Of a stretch of 61,311 nucleotides of DNA, positions 8,713 to 17,430 are shown piece after piece (position 1 is the first letter of the stretch; every line of letters starts with the position of its first letter). The notes beneath the pieces were generated by a model that saw nothing but the letters and a program-made list of their open reading frames with translations, had not been told where the DNA came from and searched no databases. This DNA comes from Oligoflexia bacterium (GTDB lineage Bacteria > Bdellovibrionota > UBA1018). The translations under genes were made by a program, and so were the position numbers. Where the stretch lies: contig JARLHE010000042.1 of the NCBI GenBank assembly GCA_031292385.1, positions 1 to 61,311 of the forward strand, in the 5' to 3' direction.

Positions 8713-9915
8713 TTACTGATGGTGATGAAGGACGGACTCGGCCAAGCGTGGGTCGCCGATCGCCACCACGTTGTGACGAGCCAAGAAGCGCACGACGAAC
8801 AAGCCAAAAATCCCCAAGAAACCAACTGAGGTCCCCAACTCGATCCAGCTAAAGCGCGGGCCATCCGGGAAAAACGAAGGCTGGACCATCCACATGACGT
8901 CGATCCAGTTGGCGATCAACATGAAGATCCCCACCCAGGTCAGCGTCTTCACATTGCGCTTCGCATCGCGAGGCAAGAGCGCGAAAAACGGAACCCCGAA
9001 TTTGCCGGCAAGCAGGAAAATCGAAACCGGCATCCAGCCGGACGTCATGCGATGCATGTAGTAAGCGGTTTCTTCCGGAATATTCGCATACCAATAGAGC
9101 ATGAACTGCGAAAAACCGATGTACGCGTAGAACACGGTGAACGCCAACATGAACTTACCCAAGTCATGAAGGTGATTGTCGTTCACCAGCCCCTTCAACT
9201 TGCCTGTCGAATGCAAATAGATCGTCAACAGGCAGGTCGCGGCCAGAACCTGGTAAAAAAGCCCGGCAAAGCAATAAACGCCGAACATCGTGCTGTACCA
9301 CATCGGCTCAAGCGACATGATCTGGTCGACGGACGCCATGCTGTAAAGCAAAGCGAAAAAGGCGATAAACGCCGGCGCAAGCCGACGATTGCTCAACGTG
9401 AACCGCACGTCCTTGGTCGCGTCTTGAGCAATCGAATTGCCCACCATCTTCCAGGTGAAAAAAATCAGGAGCGCCAGCGCGACCAGATTACGTACCACGA
9501 AGAAGCCGGTGTTCAGATAGCTCGACTTCAAGCGAATCATGGCATCGGACGCGACCACGGCCGGATCGGTCCAGATGTACATCAGCTTCAAGCCGAAGCA
9601 GAGAACGATGAAGGTCACGACGACGAACGGAAGATAAGAAGTGAAAGCCTCGCTCACGCGCCTCAGGGGCGCGCTCCACATCGCGCCGGTCAGCCACTGG
9701 ATCGCGGCGAAGAACATCCCGCCGAGCGCCAGGCTGAAGAAGTAAAAGTGATTCATCAAAAAGCTCGCCCAAGCACGCTTGGCATCAGTTGCCAGGCCGC
9801 CGGCAAAGGCCGCCAGCCCGAGCACCGCCATCACAACCAGGGCGCCTTTGATGCTCGCGGGAGCGTCGAAGCTTCCCGGATTTTTAATTTCAGCGTGAGA
9901 ATCGTGATTAGCCAT
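8713..9915 (-). CDS. actF: Alternative complex III subunit ActF (integral membrane)
   Basis: The 400-residue polytopic protein has about ten hydrophobic segments. It carries the ActF-type stretches MNHFYFFSLALGGMFFAAIQ and, later, LGKFMLAFTVFYAYIGFSQF and MLYWYANIPEETAYY. ActF is a membrane subunit of the menaquinol:cytochrome c or oxidase oxidoreductase that replaces complex III. It is distinct from the NrfD-like ActC, which lacks these stretches. The gene follows actE by 13 bp, with AGGAACG before the ATG at 9915, and ends 8 bp from the convergent ctaB. Identification is by family recognition. Confidence 0.9.
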   Translation of the reverse strand: MANHDSHAEIKNPGSFDAPASIKGALVVMAVLGLAAFAGGLATDAKRAWASFLMNHFYFFSLALGGMFFAAIQWLTGAMWSAPLRRVSEAFTSYLPFVVVTFIVLCFGLKLMYIWTDPAVVASDAMIRLKSSYLNTGFFVVRNLVALALLIFFTWKMVGNSIAQDATKDVRFTLSNRRLAPAFIAFFALLYSMASVDQIMSLEPMWYSTMFGVYCFAGLFYQVLAATCLLTIYLHSTGKLKGLVNDNHLHDLGKFMLAFTVFYAYIGFSQFMLYWYANIPEETAYYMHRMTSGWMPVSIFLLAGKFGVPFFALLPRDAKRNVKTLTWVGIFMLIANWIDVMWMVQPSFFPDGPRFSWIELGTSVGFLGIFGLFVVRFLARHNVVAIGDPRLAESVLHHHQ

Positions 9916-9928
9916 AAATATTTCGTTC

Positions 9929-10525
9929 CTATTTGATATCGGCTTCTAACGCGTTCAGGTCTTCCGGCGTCGGATGCTGAGAGCGCTGCAGGACGCGGAT
10001 GTAACGAATAATCGCCCAGCGATCTTCCGGCATGATCTGCGAGGCATAGCTCGGCATGACGTTTTGGCCGCGCGTGATGATGTGGAAAATGCTTCCGTCC
10101 GGCCAGTTGCGGATCTTATCCGACTGAAGCGACGGCGGACGCGGAATCTTCGGTACGACGTTGCCATCCCCGAGGCCGGCCGGACCGTGACAGACCTGGC
10201 AATAGGTGTTGAACATCATCTGTCCGCGCATCAAAACAGCGTGCGTCGGCGGCAGCGGGTCGATCAAAGCCTTGCCCGCTTCTTCGGGGCTGGTGAAATG
10301 ATAAGGCGTGTATCCACGCGGCACCGTGCCCTCGACCGGAAGACGCATCAAAGCCTTTTGCGCCTTAACCGCCGGCGAATAGTACATGTCAGGCATGTAG
10401 ATGTAGTTCGGTTTCGAGTGCTTCGTGCAACCGGAGGCCGCAGCCATGGCTACGATCAAGAAAGCGGCCAGGAAAAAGCCCCGATGCGCGAGATGAACGA
10501 TTGATGATCTCATATTCAGAACCAT
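9929..10525 (-). CDS. actE: Alternative complex III subunit ActE, cytochrome c lipoprotein
   Basis: This mono-heme cytochrome has an N-terminal signal ending in a lipobox (AAASGC, acylated Cys about residue 33), then the conserved MPDMYYSPAVKAQ and PVEGTVPRG region, CQVCH at residues 109-113, and a Met-containing GQNVMPSYASQI loop. It is anchored in the membrane by lipid and passes electrons within complex III. Two starts are possible: ATG at 10525, overlapping the actD stop, or ATG at 10513, just after it. A GAGG motif inside the end of actD could serve either. Confidence 0.92.
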   Translation of the reverse strand: MVLNMRSSIVHLAHRGFFLAAFLIVAMAAASGCTKHSKPNYIYMPDMYYSPAVKAQKALMRLPVEGTVPRGYTPYHFTSPEEAGKALIDPLPPTHAVLMRGQMMFNTYCQVCHGPAGLGDGNVVPKIPRPPSLQSDKIRNWPDGSIFHIITRGQNVMPSYASQIMPEDRWAIIRYIRVLQRSQHPTPEDLNALEADIK

Positions 10526-11094
10526 GCCTCGTGATAAACTGGCGCGACGTCTTTCGCTCCAAGCTTGCGGAGGAAGTCGGCGACTTCGCTCTCCTCGAAC
10601 CTCTTAAAACGGCCCGGTGCTTTCGACTCGACTTCGGGCGATTCGATGACGATCGCGAATTTATCGCGCGTCAACCCCGGATCGAAAGCCTTGCGGCGAT
10701 GATTCGGCAAACCGTTAAAGGCCAGCATAGCGCCCGCCGTTGCGAGACCGGCAAAAAGGATGGTCAGCTCAAAGGTCACCGGAATAAACGCCGGCCATGA
10801 ATTGAACGGCTTACCTGCCACGATAAGCGGCCAGTCGACAGCCGAGGTCCAATACTGGAGCAAGAACCCAAGGGAACCGCCAGTGAGACCCGCGATGAAC
10901 GTAATATATGGAATCGGTGAGCGCCGAAGGCCTTGAGCCGCGTCCAGGCCATGAACGGGAAACGGCGTGAAAGCATCGAAGCGCTCGTAACGAGCGTCGC
11001 GGACGTCTTTCATCGCGGTGACCAGCTCATCGGGAGTATCGAAGTAGCCGATAATGCCGCCGAGCGACTTTTTGTTCCCTTGAGGACCGATCAT
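10516..11094 (-). CDS. actD: Alternative complex III subunit ActD (DUF3341)
   Basis: The 192-residue protein begins with a soluble GGIIGYFDTPDELVTAM domain, has two central transmembrane helices (about 66-84 and 105-128), and carries the PFPVHGLDAAQGLRRSPIPY signature of DUF3341/ActD. The ATG at 11094 overlaps the actB stop by four bases (ATGA), so actB and actD are directly coupled. In the usual act operon actC lies between these two genes; here nothing does. Confidence 0.92.
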   Translation of the reverse strand: MIGPQGNKKSLGGIIGYFDTPDELVTAMKDVRDARYERFDAFTPFPVHGLDAAQGLRRSPIPYITFIAGLTGGSLGFLLQYWTSAVDWPLIVAGKPFNSWPAFIPVTFELTILFAGLATAGAMLAFNGLPNHRRKAFDPGLTRDKFAIVIESPEVESKAPGRFKRFEESEVADFLRKLGAKDVAPVYHEAWF

Positions 11095-14000
11095 GAATGA
11101 GCTCCCTCTTTTGCTTCGTTCGCCTCTTGAGTCTCAGCCCGCTCGACGTTCCTCACCTTGGTCATGTAGGAAACCGCGGGGCGGGTATTGAGCACTTCCA
11201 ATGCACGGAACGTGCGCTGCTCATCATTCCGATGACTGACTTTCGTGGCGGGATTGTTGATATCGCCGAAGACAATCGCGTCCGTCGGACAAGTCTGCTG
11301 ACACGCCGTCTTGAGCGACGATTCTTCGACCAAAGTCCCCGCGTCCTTCGCTTGATCCTTGGCATCGCGGATACGTTGCACGCAGAAGGTGCACTTTTCC
11401 ATGATACCGCGGCTACGAACGGTGACGTCCGGATTCCACGCCAGGTTCATCGAACCTTCGTAGGATTTCCAATGATCGAAGAAGTTGAATCGACGGACCT
11501 TATAAGGGCAGTTATTCTGGCAATAACGGGTGCCGACGCAACGATTGTACACCTGAACATTGAGGCCTTCATCGTCGTGAACGGTCGCAAGAACCGGGCA
11601 AACCGTTTCGCACGGGGCGTTTTCGCAATGCTGACAGAGCATCGGCTGGAAAACGACTTCCGGCTTCTCAGGGGTTCCCGAGAAATAACGATCGATTCGA
11701 ATCCAGTGCATCTGACGGCTGTTTCGAACCTGTTCACGGCCAACGACCGGAATATTGTTTTCGGCCTGGCAAGCAATCACGCAAGCGCCGCAGCCAAAAC
11801 ACTGCGTCAAGTCGATCGACATGCCCCAACGATACCCCTTGTAGTCATGGCGCGGGAAAATCGTCGGGATTTCCTTGAGCTTCAGCTCCGGCTCCGTTTC
11901 ATTCACGGCGCCCGGATTTTTTATGAACTGAGCCAACGAGATATCGTTGATAATCGGGCGGTTCTCGGACGCGGTATGGTACTGAGTCGCAGCAAGTTTA
12001 TAGAACTTGCCGGTTTTCGTCAGAGCCATCGGAAGGCCGGCATAAACCAGCTCGTTGCCCTGAGCTTTGACCAGCGGGAAAACATCGACGCCGGCGAGAT
12101 TTCCGACCTTGCCGACGGAACGACGGCCGTAGCCGATCGCCACGCTGGCCGAAGCCGGATGCATGCCGGGCTGAATGTGAACGGGAAGCTGCAAAGCCAC
12201 GTCCGCCGATTGAATTTCGACGACGTCGTTTTCAGCCAGCCCCAAGCGTTTTGCCGCGGCCACCCCGATGTTCAGATAATTATCCCAGGTGATCGACGAG
12301 ATCGGATCCGGAAACTCTTGAAGCCATGGGTTGTTGGCGCTCGTCCCGTCACCCAAAGCGATGGATTCGTAGAGAGCGAGACGCATTTCGTTTTCCGCCG
12401 CGGGCGCGAATTTCGTGAGCGCCGAAACGCTCGCTGACCGGAACGCGCGAGCCGAAGCTTTCGTGCTCGAATTCGCTTTCGCCGTATAAACTCCGTCGCG
12501 CAAGCAGGTTTCCCAAAACTGCTGGAAGCCGCTGGGAATGTGCTCGCTTTGATGAATTTCATTCCAGCAATCCATGAGATACGCATGCCAATCGGCAGCG
12601 CCGCTCAGGCGCGAAGAAACCTTCAACTGCGCGCCCTTGGCCCAAGCGATGAGCGTGTCCTCGAATGCCCGAGTCGAATAAAGCGGAGCGATCGCCGGCT
12701 GCTGCAAGCTGTACACGCCGTGCCAGGCAGATCCATCACCCCAGTTTTCGAGATAGTGATGATCGGCCAAAACGTAATCCGCGAACCGGGACGTTTCGTC
12801 CGCGTGATCGGCGACCGAAACCACGAGCGAAACCTTCTTCATCGCCTCTTCAAGACCGGTCGCGGTCCGTGGAGTCGTGAAAGCAGGGTTCGTGCGGTGG
12901 ACGATCAGCGCATCCACGCGCCCCGCCCGCATTTCTTCAATCAACGCGGCAAGACCCGCATACGTCGAACCTGGCTGCGCGAAAACTCCCGCGCCAGCAA
13001 CGGTCACGCCTTCGTTCTCCAGCGCGGAATTCAGGAGATTGACCACCACTTGCAATGCATGAGCGGACGAATTGCGGGTCGAAATCCCGCCACCCACAAC
13101 CAAGCCTTTGCCGCGAGAGCGCCAGAGCTGCTCCGCGAGAGCGCGGATCTTCTCGGCTCCGCCTTCAATGCCGATCTCAGCTGCGATCACTTCGGGCTTG
13201 TAGCCCTGAAGCGCGGCGATAACGGCCGAATCGGAAGCGAAACGGCTGAGCTTTTTGCTCACGATCAGCTCATAAGCCAGCGCCATGGCGAGACGGTACT
13301 CATCGCCCGGGCGAACCGGATAGCGCTCGTCCGCGTTAGCGCCGGTGACGCTGAAAATCGATTCGAAAACCACGAGCTTCGAGAAACGCAATGCGGCGTT
13401 CGCTGGATTCTTCGAATCCAATCTGCGGCCCTGACCCCAGTCCCGCGAATGCTCGACCGGCGAAAGCCAATTTCCCAAGAAATCGGCGCCGAACGAAACA
13501 ACGAACTCGGCCTTATCGAAGTAATATTTCGGCGTAACGTTCGTGCCGTAACTCGCTTCCTGCGCGTCCGAGATCTCGCCGAGAGACAGCGGATCATAAA
13601 CAACGTGCTTGCCGTCTTTGAAGCCGCCCAGGAACTCATTGATGAGCCGCTGAGTGGAAGGACTATTCACCGTGCCGGTCAAAACACGCACGCGGCCGGA
13701 CGCCTTGAGCTTTTGAGCGATCTGCGCGTCGGCGGTTTCCCAGGAGATTTCAGTTCCGCTGAGCTGCCCTTTGCTCTTGGAATAAGGAGCCTGAAGACGG
13801 TCTGGATCGTAAAGATTCAAAAGCGAAGCCTGACCCTGGGCACAGAGCGCGCCGCGATTGGCGGGATGCTCGGAATTGCCTTCGAGCTTGATTGGACGGC
13901 CTTCGCGGTTTTTCGTCAAAATACCGCAGCCTACCGAGCACTCTTTACAGGTCGATGCGTAGTAACTCGAAACGCCCGGCACCACTTCTTCGGGCCGCAC

Positions 14001-14282
14001 GACGTGAGGAATGATCTTATGCACGGGACGGCGCGCGCATGACAGGGTCGCCATTGCCATGCTGGCGCCCATGATCGTCAAGAACTCGCGACGAGCCAGT
14101 CCTTGCGTATCGGTCTTATCAATCGCATCGATCAACTCAACCGGCTTCTCATAAAACTCTTGAGAGCGCTTTTCCGCGACCTGCGGATCAGCCCAATAAC
14201 TTGCCTCAAGCTCCTCTGGGCCTAACCAATGGCGAGGAGGAACGAATGTCGAAGTTTCATCTTTTCCAGAATTCTTATTCAT
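11091..14282 (-). CDS. actB: Alternative complex III subunit ActB (Mo-enzyme-like plus iron-sulfur protein)
   Basis: This is a 1063-residue fusion. A twin-arginine signal (ARREFLTIMG, residues 63-72) is followed by a molybdopterin-oxidoreductase-like domain. That domain opens with a complete C112-X2-C115-X3-C119-X27-C147 iron-sulfur motif. The C-terminal part (about 780-1040) is a four-cluster ferredoxin domain with CFGCGACVIAC, CQHCENAPCETVCP, CVGTRYCQNNCPYKVRRF and CTFCVQRI with CQQTCP. It is the large periplasmic electron-transfer subunit of complex III. The start at 14282 lies 30 bp downstream of actA. Characterised ActB proteins have, to my knowledge, no cofactor in the Mo-like domain, so the intact first Cys motif is notable. 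Confidence 0.95.
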   Translation of the reverse strand: MNKNSGKDETSTFVPPRHWLGPEELEASYWADPQVAEKRSQEFYEKPVELIDAIDKTDTQGLARREFLTIMGASMAMATLSCARRPVHKIIPHVVRPEEVVPGVSSYYASTCKECSVGCGILTKNREGRPIKLEGNSEHPANRGALCAQGQASLLNLYDPDRLQAPYSKSKGQLSGTEISWETADAQIAQKLKASGRVRVLTGTVNSPSTQRLINEFLGGFKDGKHVVYDPLSLGEISDAQEASYGTNVTPKYYFDKAEFVVSFGADFLGNWLSPVEHSRDWGQGRRLDSKNPANAALRFSKLVVFESIFSVTGANADERYPVRPGDEYRLAMALAYELIVSKKLSRFASDSAVIAALQGYKPEVIAAEIGIEGGAEKIRALAEQLWRSRGKGLVVGGGISTRNSSAHALQVVVNLLNSALENEGVTVAGAGVFAQPGSTYAGLAALIEEMRAGRVDALIVHRTNPAFTTPRTATGLEEAMKKVSLVVSVADHADETSRFADYVLADHHYLENWGDGSAWHGVYSLQQPAIAPLYSTRAFEDTLIAWAKGAQLKVSSRLSGAADWHAYLMDCWNEIHQSEHIPSGFQQFWETCLRDGVYTAKANSSTKASARAFRSASVSALTKFAPAAENEMRLALYESIALGDGTSANNPWLQEFPDPISSITWDNYLNIGVAAAKRLGLAENDVVEIQSADVALQLPVHIQPGMHPASASVAIGYGRRSVGKVGNLAGVDVFPLVKAQGNELVYAGLPMALTKTGKFYKLAATQYHTASENRPIINDISLAQFIKNPGAVNETEPELKLKEIPTIFPRHDYKGYRWGMSIDLTQCFGCGACVIACQAENNIPVVGREQVRNSRQMHWIRIDRYFSGTPEKPEVVFQPMLCQHCENAPCETVCPVLATVHDDEGLNVQVYNRCVGTRYCQNNCPYKVRRFNFFDHWKSYEGSMNLAWNPDVTVRSRGIMEKCTFCVQRIRDAKDQAKDAGTLVEESSLKTACQQTCPTDAIVFGDINNPATKVSHRNDEQRTFRALEVLNTRPAVSYMTKVRNVERAETQEANEAKEGAHS

Positions 14283-14311
14283 AGTGATACCGTGCTGAAA
14301 AGATCGGTCAT

Positions 14312-14902
14312 TTAGTAGTGACAGGTGTTACAGTTCACCGGCGCAACCGGCCCTTGAGGATTCTTCATCTGCGGATAAACGTTCTGCAGAACATTTCTCG
14401 GCGTCGTTTCACCGCGATGACATTCCATACACCAACCCATGGTCAAAGGCGCGTACTGGTAAACGCGATCCATTTCCTGAACAGGTCCGTGACAAGTTTG
14501 ACAGGCAACGCCCTTCGCTACGTGCCGCTTATGCGGAAAATAGACGAAGTCGGGCAGCTCATGAATGCGAACCCATTCGATCGGCTTGCCTTCAGCGAAC
14601 GCCTTTTTCATCTTCTGAATATAAGGACTGTCGCCTTTGACAATCGAATGACAGTTCATGCAGATATTCAAGGAAGGCACGGTCGCGTGCATCGACCTTT
14701 CTGCATTGGAGTGGCAATAAAGACACGCCATTTTATATTGGCCGGCATGAAGCCGATGACTGAAGGGAATGGGCTGCTCGGGGGCATAACCTTGATTGGT
14801 GGCCGTCGGAAAGACTGCCATCAAACCCACAATGGCCAAAACAACGACCAATGCGCCAAAAATAATGCCGTACTTGAGCTGGGAACTGCGCGACGTAAGC
14901 AT
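14312..14902 (-). CDS. actA: Alternative complex III subunit ActA, pentaheme cytochrome c
   Basis: The 196-residue protein has one N-terminal transmembrane helix (about 10-32) and five CXXCH motifs: CLYCH at 60-64, CMNCH at 81-85, then CQTCH, CMECH and CNTCH at the C-terminus. The PFSHRLHAGQYKMACLYCH opening is typical of ActA. It is the multiheme electron conduit of alternative complex III. ATG at 14902 is preferred (AGGACC just upstream); an ATG seven codons earlier is possible. It is the first gene of the act operon. An 18-bp palindrome lies about 60 bp upstream. Confidence 0.93.
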   Translation of the reverse strand: MLTSRSSQLKYGIIFGALVVVLAIVGLMAVFPTATNQGYAPEQPIPFSHRLHAGQYKMACLYCHSNAERSMHATVPSLNICMNCHSIVKGDSPYIQKMKKAFAEGKPIEWVRIHELPDFVYFPHKRHVAKGVACQTCHGPVQEMDRVYQYAPLTMGWCMECHRGETTPRNVLQNVYPQMKNPQGPVAPVNCNTCHY

Positions 14903-14962
14903 TCGTGGTCCTAGAATATGCAAAAAATTTTAGTAACCCTTTGGTCTTAACGCTTTACCCGC

Positions 14963-14980
14963 AAACTTTCTAGAAAGTTT
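14963..14980. promoter_or_regulatory. 18-bp perfect palindrome between actA and the deacetylase
   Basis: The sequence AAACTTTCTAGAAAGTTT is a perfect inverted repeat in the 154-bp divergent intergenic region. It is followed on the plus strand by a run of T, so it could be a short terminator-like hairpin, but no plus-strand gene ends before it. Its place between two divergent starts fits an operator better. No matching -10 and -35 boxes could be fixed with confidence. Confidence 0.4.
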
Positions 14981-15056
14981 TTTTGACGACTCAAAATTTT
15001 GTCTCGACTCGCCGAAGAGTCGATAGCTGGTTTACCAGAAAGGAAAACTCTGCCCC

Positions 15057-16178
15057 GTGCACGCCAAGAGACATCGAAAACTCACCCTAGCAATTACGAC
15101 CCTATTGATCGCAATTACGTCCGGCCTCGTTGCGGCGAGCTACGACAACTCTTTGACAAGCCAAATCCAACAGGATGTGCATCAAGCCATTACGAAGACC
15201 CGCACGGCAAAAAGTCTCCTCGAACTTGAACTCAGCGGAGCCTCCAGCCCGGAAGTCTTCAAATACGTGCATGCGCTCAATAACCCGGAGGCGTTGAAAT
15301 CCCTCTGCAATGCGCTCTCCGCGCTCACCCCCGAGGAGCTGGCCTACTTTGATCCGTCGCTTCAAGACCCACGATATACGAAAGAGCTGAGCTGCAACGG
15401 CTCTTTACGCGCAAAACTCGAAAATTACTGGAAAGATAGCCGTATTCGGCTTGAACGCTATCTCACGGAACACGGACTCGCCTCCTCACTCACCTCTTCA
15501 GGACAGGAAAGAAATCCCGCGAGCGTCAAAGGCGCCCTTTCATCGATAGAGATCCCGCTTCGCGCACAAGACAATGTCGTCGTGAGCGGAAGGACCAAAG
15601 ATGGCCTGCTCCGCGAGAAACAAATTGTCCTAACCTTCAATGACGGCCCCTCTCCCGATCGAACCGAGCAGCTTCTTGCCATCTTGAAAGCGGCCCATGT
15701 CCGCGCGATGTTCTTTCAAGCCGGACAAAAAATCCGCGCTCATTCCGATCTGACTCGAAAAACTTTCGATGCCGGACATATCATCGCATCGCATTCAATG
15801 ACGCACGCCATCCTTAGCCAAATCGGACTCAATGACGCATTCGGCGAAATCGACAAAGGACGCGAGCAGCTGGCCGCCACGACGGGGCGCGACAATCCGT
15901 TTGTTCGCATGCCTTATGGAGCTTCAAACGAGGAACTGAACCGCTATCTCCACGAAAAGGGACTCACCTCTTTCTATTGGAACATGGACTCAAGAGACTG
16001 GCAGACCACGGACGCGCGCGAGCTCTGGGATCAAATCCTCAAGGAATTGGACCGCGAAAAAGGCGGAATTCTTTTGATGCACGAGTCAAACGCCGTGACG
16101 CTGGTCGTTTTACCCTATCTGCTCAACGAGCTTAAAGCCCGCGGCTACTCTACCGCGGTATTTGTGCCTAAAAACTAA
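15057..16178 (+). CDS. Polysaccharide deacetylase (NodB domain), exported
   Basis: The 373-residue protein starts at GTG 15057 with AGGAAAA upstream. A signal peptide is followed by a helical region of about 150 residues, then a NodB homology domain: LTFNDGPSP (motif 1), SHSMTH (metal His, motif 2), RMPYGAS (motif 3), YWNMDSRDW (motif 4) and LLMHES (motif 5). These enzymes remove N-acetyl groups from peptidoglycan, chitin or other glycans, and export suggests a cell-wall target. The helical N-terminal extension is not recognised. Predatory relatives use such enzymes on prey peptidoglycan, but that role here is speculation. Confidence 0.88.
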   Translation: MHAKRHRKLTLAITTLLIAITSGLVAASYDNSLTSQIQQDVHQAITKTRTAKSLLELELSGASSPEVFKYVHALNNPEALKSLCNALSALTPEELAYFDPSLQDPRYTKELSCNGSLRAKLENYWKDSRIRLERYLTEHGLASSLTSSGQERNPASVKGALSSIEIPLRAQDNVVVSGRTKDGLLREKQIVLTFNDGPSPDRTEQLLAILKAAHVRAMFFQAGQKIRAHSDLTRKTFDAGHIIASHSMTHAILSQIGLNDAFGEIDKGREQLAATTGRDNPFVRMPYGASNEELNRYLHEKGLTSFYWNMDSRDWQTTDARELWDQILKELDREKGGILLMHESNAVTLVVLPYLLNELKARGYSTAVFVPKN

Positions 16179-16270
16179 GATACCGTCCCGACCAAACGCC
16201 TTCCCCTTGCCGGACAAGCGGAGTGTGGTGCATACCTATCGTTAAACATGGGTTTCAAAGGGATAGATCA

Positions 16271-17425
16271 ATGACCACTCATAAAAAACAAGGTTTCGGA
16301 ACATTAGCCATTCACGCCGGACAAGAGCCCGATCCACGCACGGGCGCGGTCATGGTCCCGATCTACCAAACATCGACCTTCGCTCAAGAGTCGCCCGGCA
16401 AACATCGGGGCTATGAATATTCCCGAACGGATAATCCGACGCGAACCGCCTACCAAGATTGCGTCGCCGCCCTCGAAGGCGGCAAACACGCCCTCGCCTT
16501 CGCCTCGGGCCTCGCCACCACTGCGGGCATCATGCATACGCTCAAAGCCGGCGATCACGTGGTCAGCTTTGATGACCTTTACGGCGGCACGTTTCGGATT
16601 TTCGACAAACTCTTCAAAAACTTCGGCATCGAATTCACCTATGCCGATCTCTCCGACCTGAAAAAAGCGGAAGCGGCATTCCGCCCCAACACGAAATTAC
16701 TCTGGATGGAGACCCCCACCAACCCCATGCTCAAACTTTGCGACATCCGCGCGCTCGCCGCTCTCGCCAAAAACCGCGGGGCGATTTCGGTGGTCGACAA
16801 CACGTTCATGAGCTCTTATTTCCAGAAGCCGCTCTCACTGGGAGCGGATGTCGTCGTTCACAGCGTGACCAAATACATGAACGGCCACAGCGATGTCGTC
16901 GGGGGCATGCTCGTCACCAACAGCGACGAGCTGCACCGGAAAATCAAGTTCATGCAAAACGCCGCCGGCGGCGTGCCTGGCCCGATGGATTGCTTCTTGG
17001 TCATGCGTGGCCTGAAGACCCTGCACGTGCGCATGGAGCGACACGCGAAGAACGCGATGGCGATCGCCCGGATGCTCGAAAAACATCCGAAAGTCGAAAA
17101 AGTGATCTACCCCGGCCTCGAGTCGCACCCTCAGCATCAGCTTGCGAAAACCCAGATGAGCGGCTTTGGCGGAATGATCACGTTTTTCATCAAAGGCGGG
17201 CTGGCCGAAGCGAAAACCTTCTTGGAAAAAGTGCGGCTTTTCACCCTGGCCGAAAGCCTGGGTGGCGTCGAATCGCTGATCGAGCATCCGGCGATCATGA
17301 CGCACGCAAGTATCCCGGCCGAAACCCGCAAGGCGCTCGGCATCCACGACAACCTGGTCCGCATCAGTTGCGGGATCGAGGACCTCGAGGATCTCGAAGC
17401 CGATCTCAATCAAGCATTAGGATAG
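16271..17425 (+). CDS. Cystathionine gamma-synthase/lyase family PLP enzyme
   Basis: This 384-residue fold-type I PLP enzyme has the expected landmarks: GFGTLAIHAGQ at the N-terminus, YEYSRTDNPTR, FASGLATTAG, METPTNPMLKLCDI, the PLP-lysine motif HSVTKYMNGHSDVVGG and the C-terminal SLGGVESLIEHPAIMTHASI. It acts in transsulfuration between cysteine and methionine; gamma-synthase and gamma-lyase or beta-lyase cannot be told apart from sequence alone. ATG 16271 is chosen (AAAGGGAT upstream) over an in-frame ATG at 16223. It faces the SpoIIE-type phosphatase convergently, 5 bp away. Confidence 0.9.
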   Translation: MTTHKKQGFGTLAIHAGQEPDPRTGAVMVPIYQTSTFAQESPGKHRGYEYSRTDNPTRTAYQDCVAALEGGKHALAFASGLATTAGIMHTLKAGDHVVSFDDLYGGTFRIFDKLFKNFGIEFTYADLSDLKKAEAAFRPNTKLLWMETPTNPMLKLCDIRALAALAKNRGAISVVDNTFMSSYFQKPLSLGADVVVHSVTKYMNGHSDVVGGMLVTNSDELHRKIKFMQNAAGGVPGPMDCFLVMRGLKTLHVRMERHAKNAMAIARMLEKHPKVEKVIYPGLESHPQHQLAKTQMSGFGGMITFFIKGGLAEAKTFLEKVRLFTLAESLGGVESLIEHPAIMTHASIPAETRKALGIHDNLVRISCGIEDLEDLEADLNQALG

Positions 17426-17430
17426 ACAGC

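Noticed and set aside
11097..14042. Two long plus-strand frames (446 and 500 codons) opposite actB
   Set aside because: Both are antisense shadows of actB with Arg/His-rich composition and no ribosome sites.
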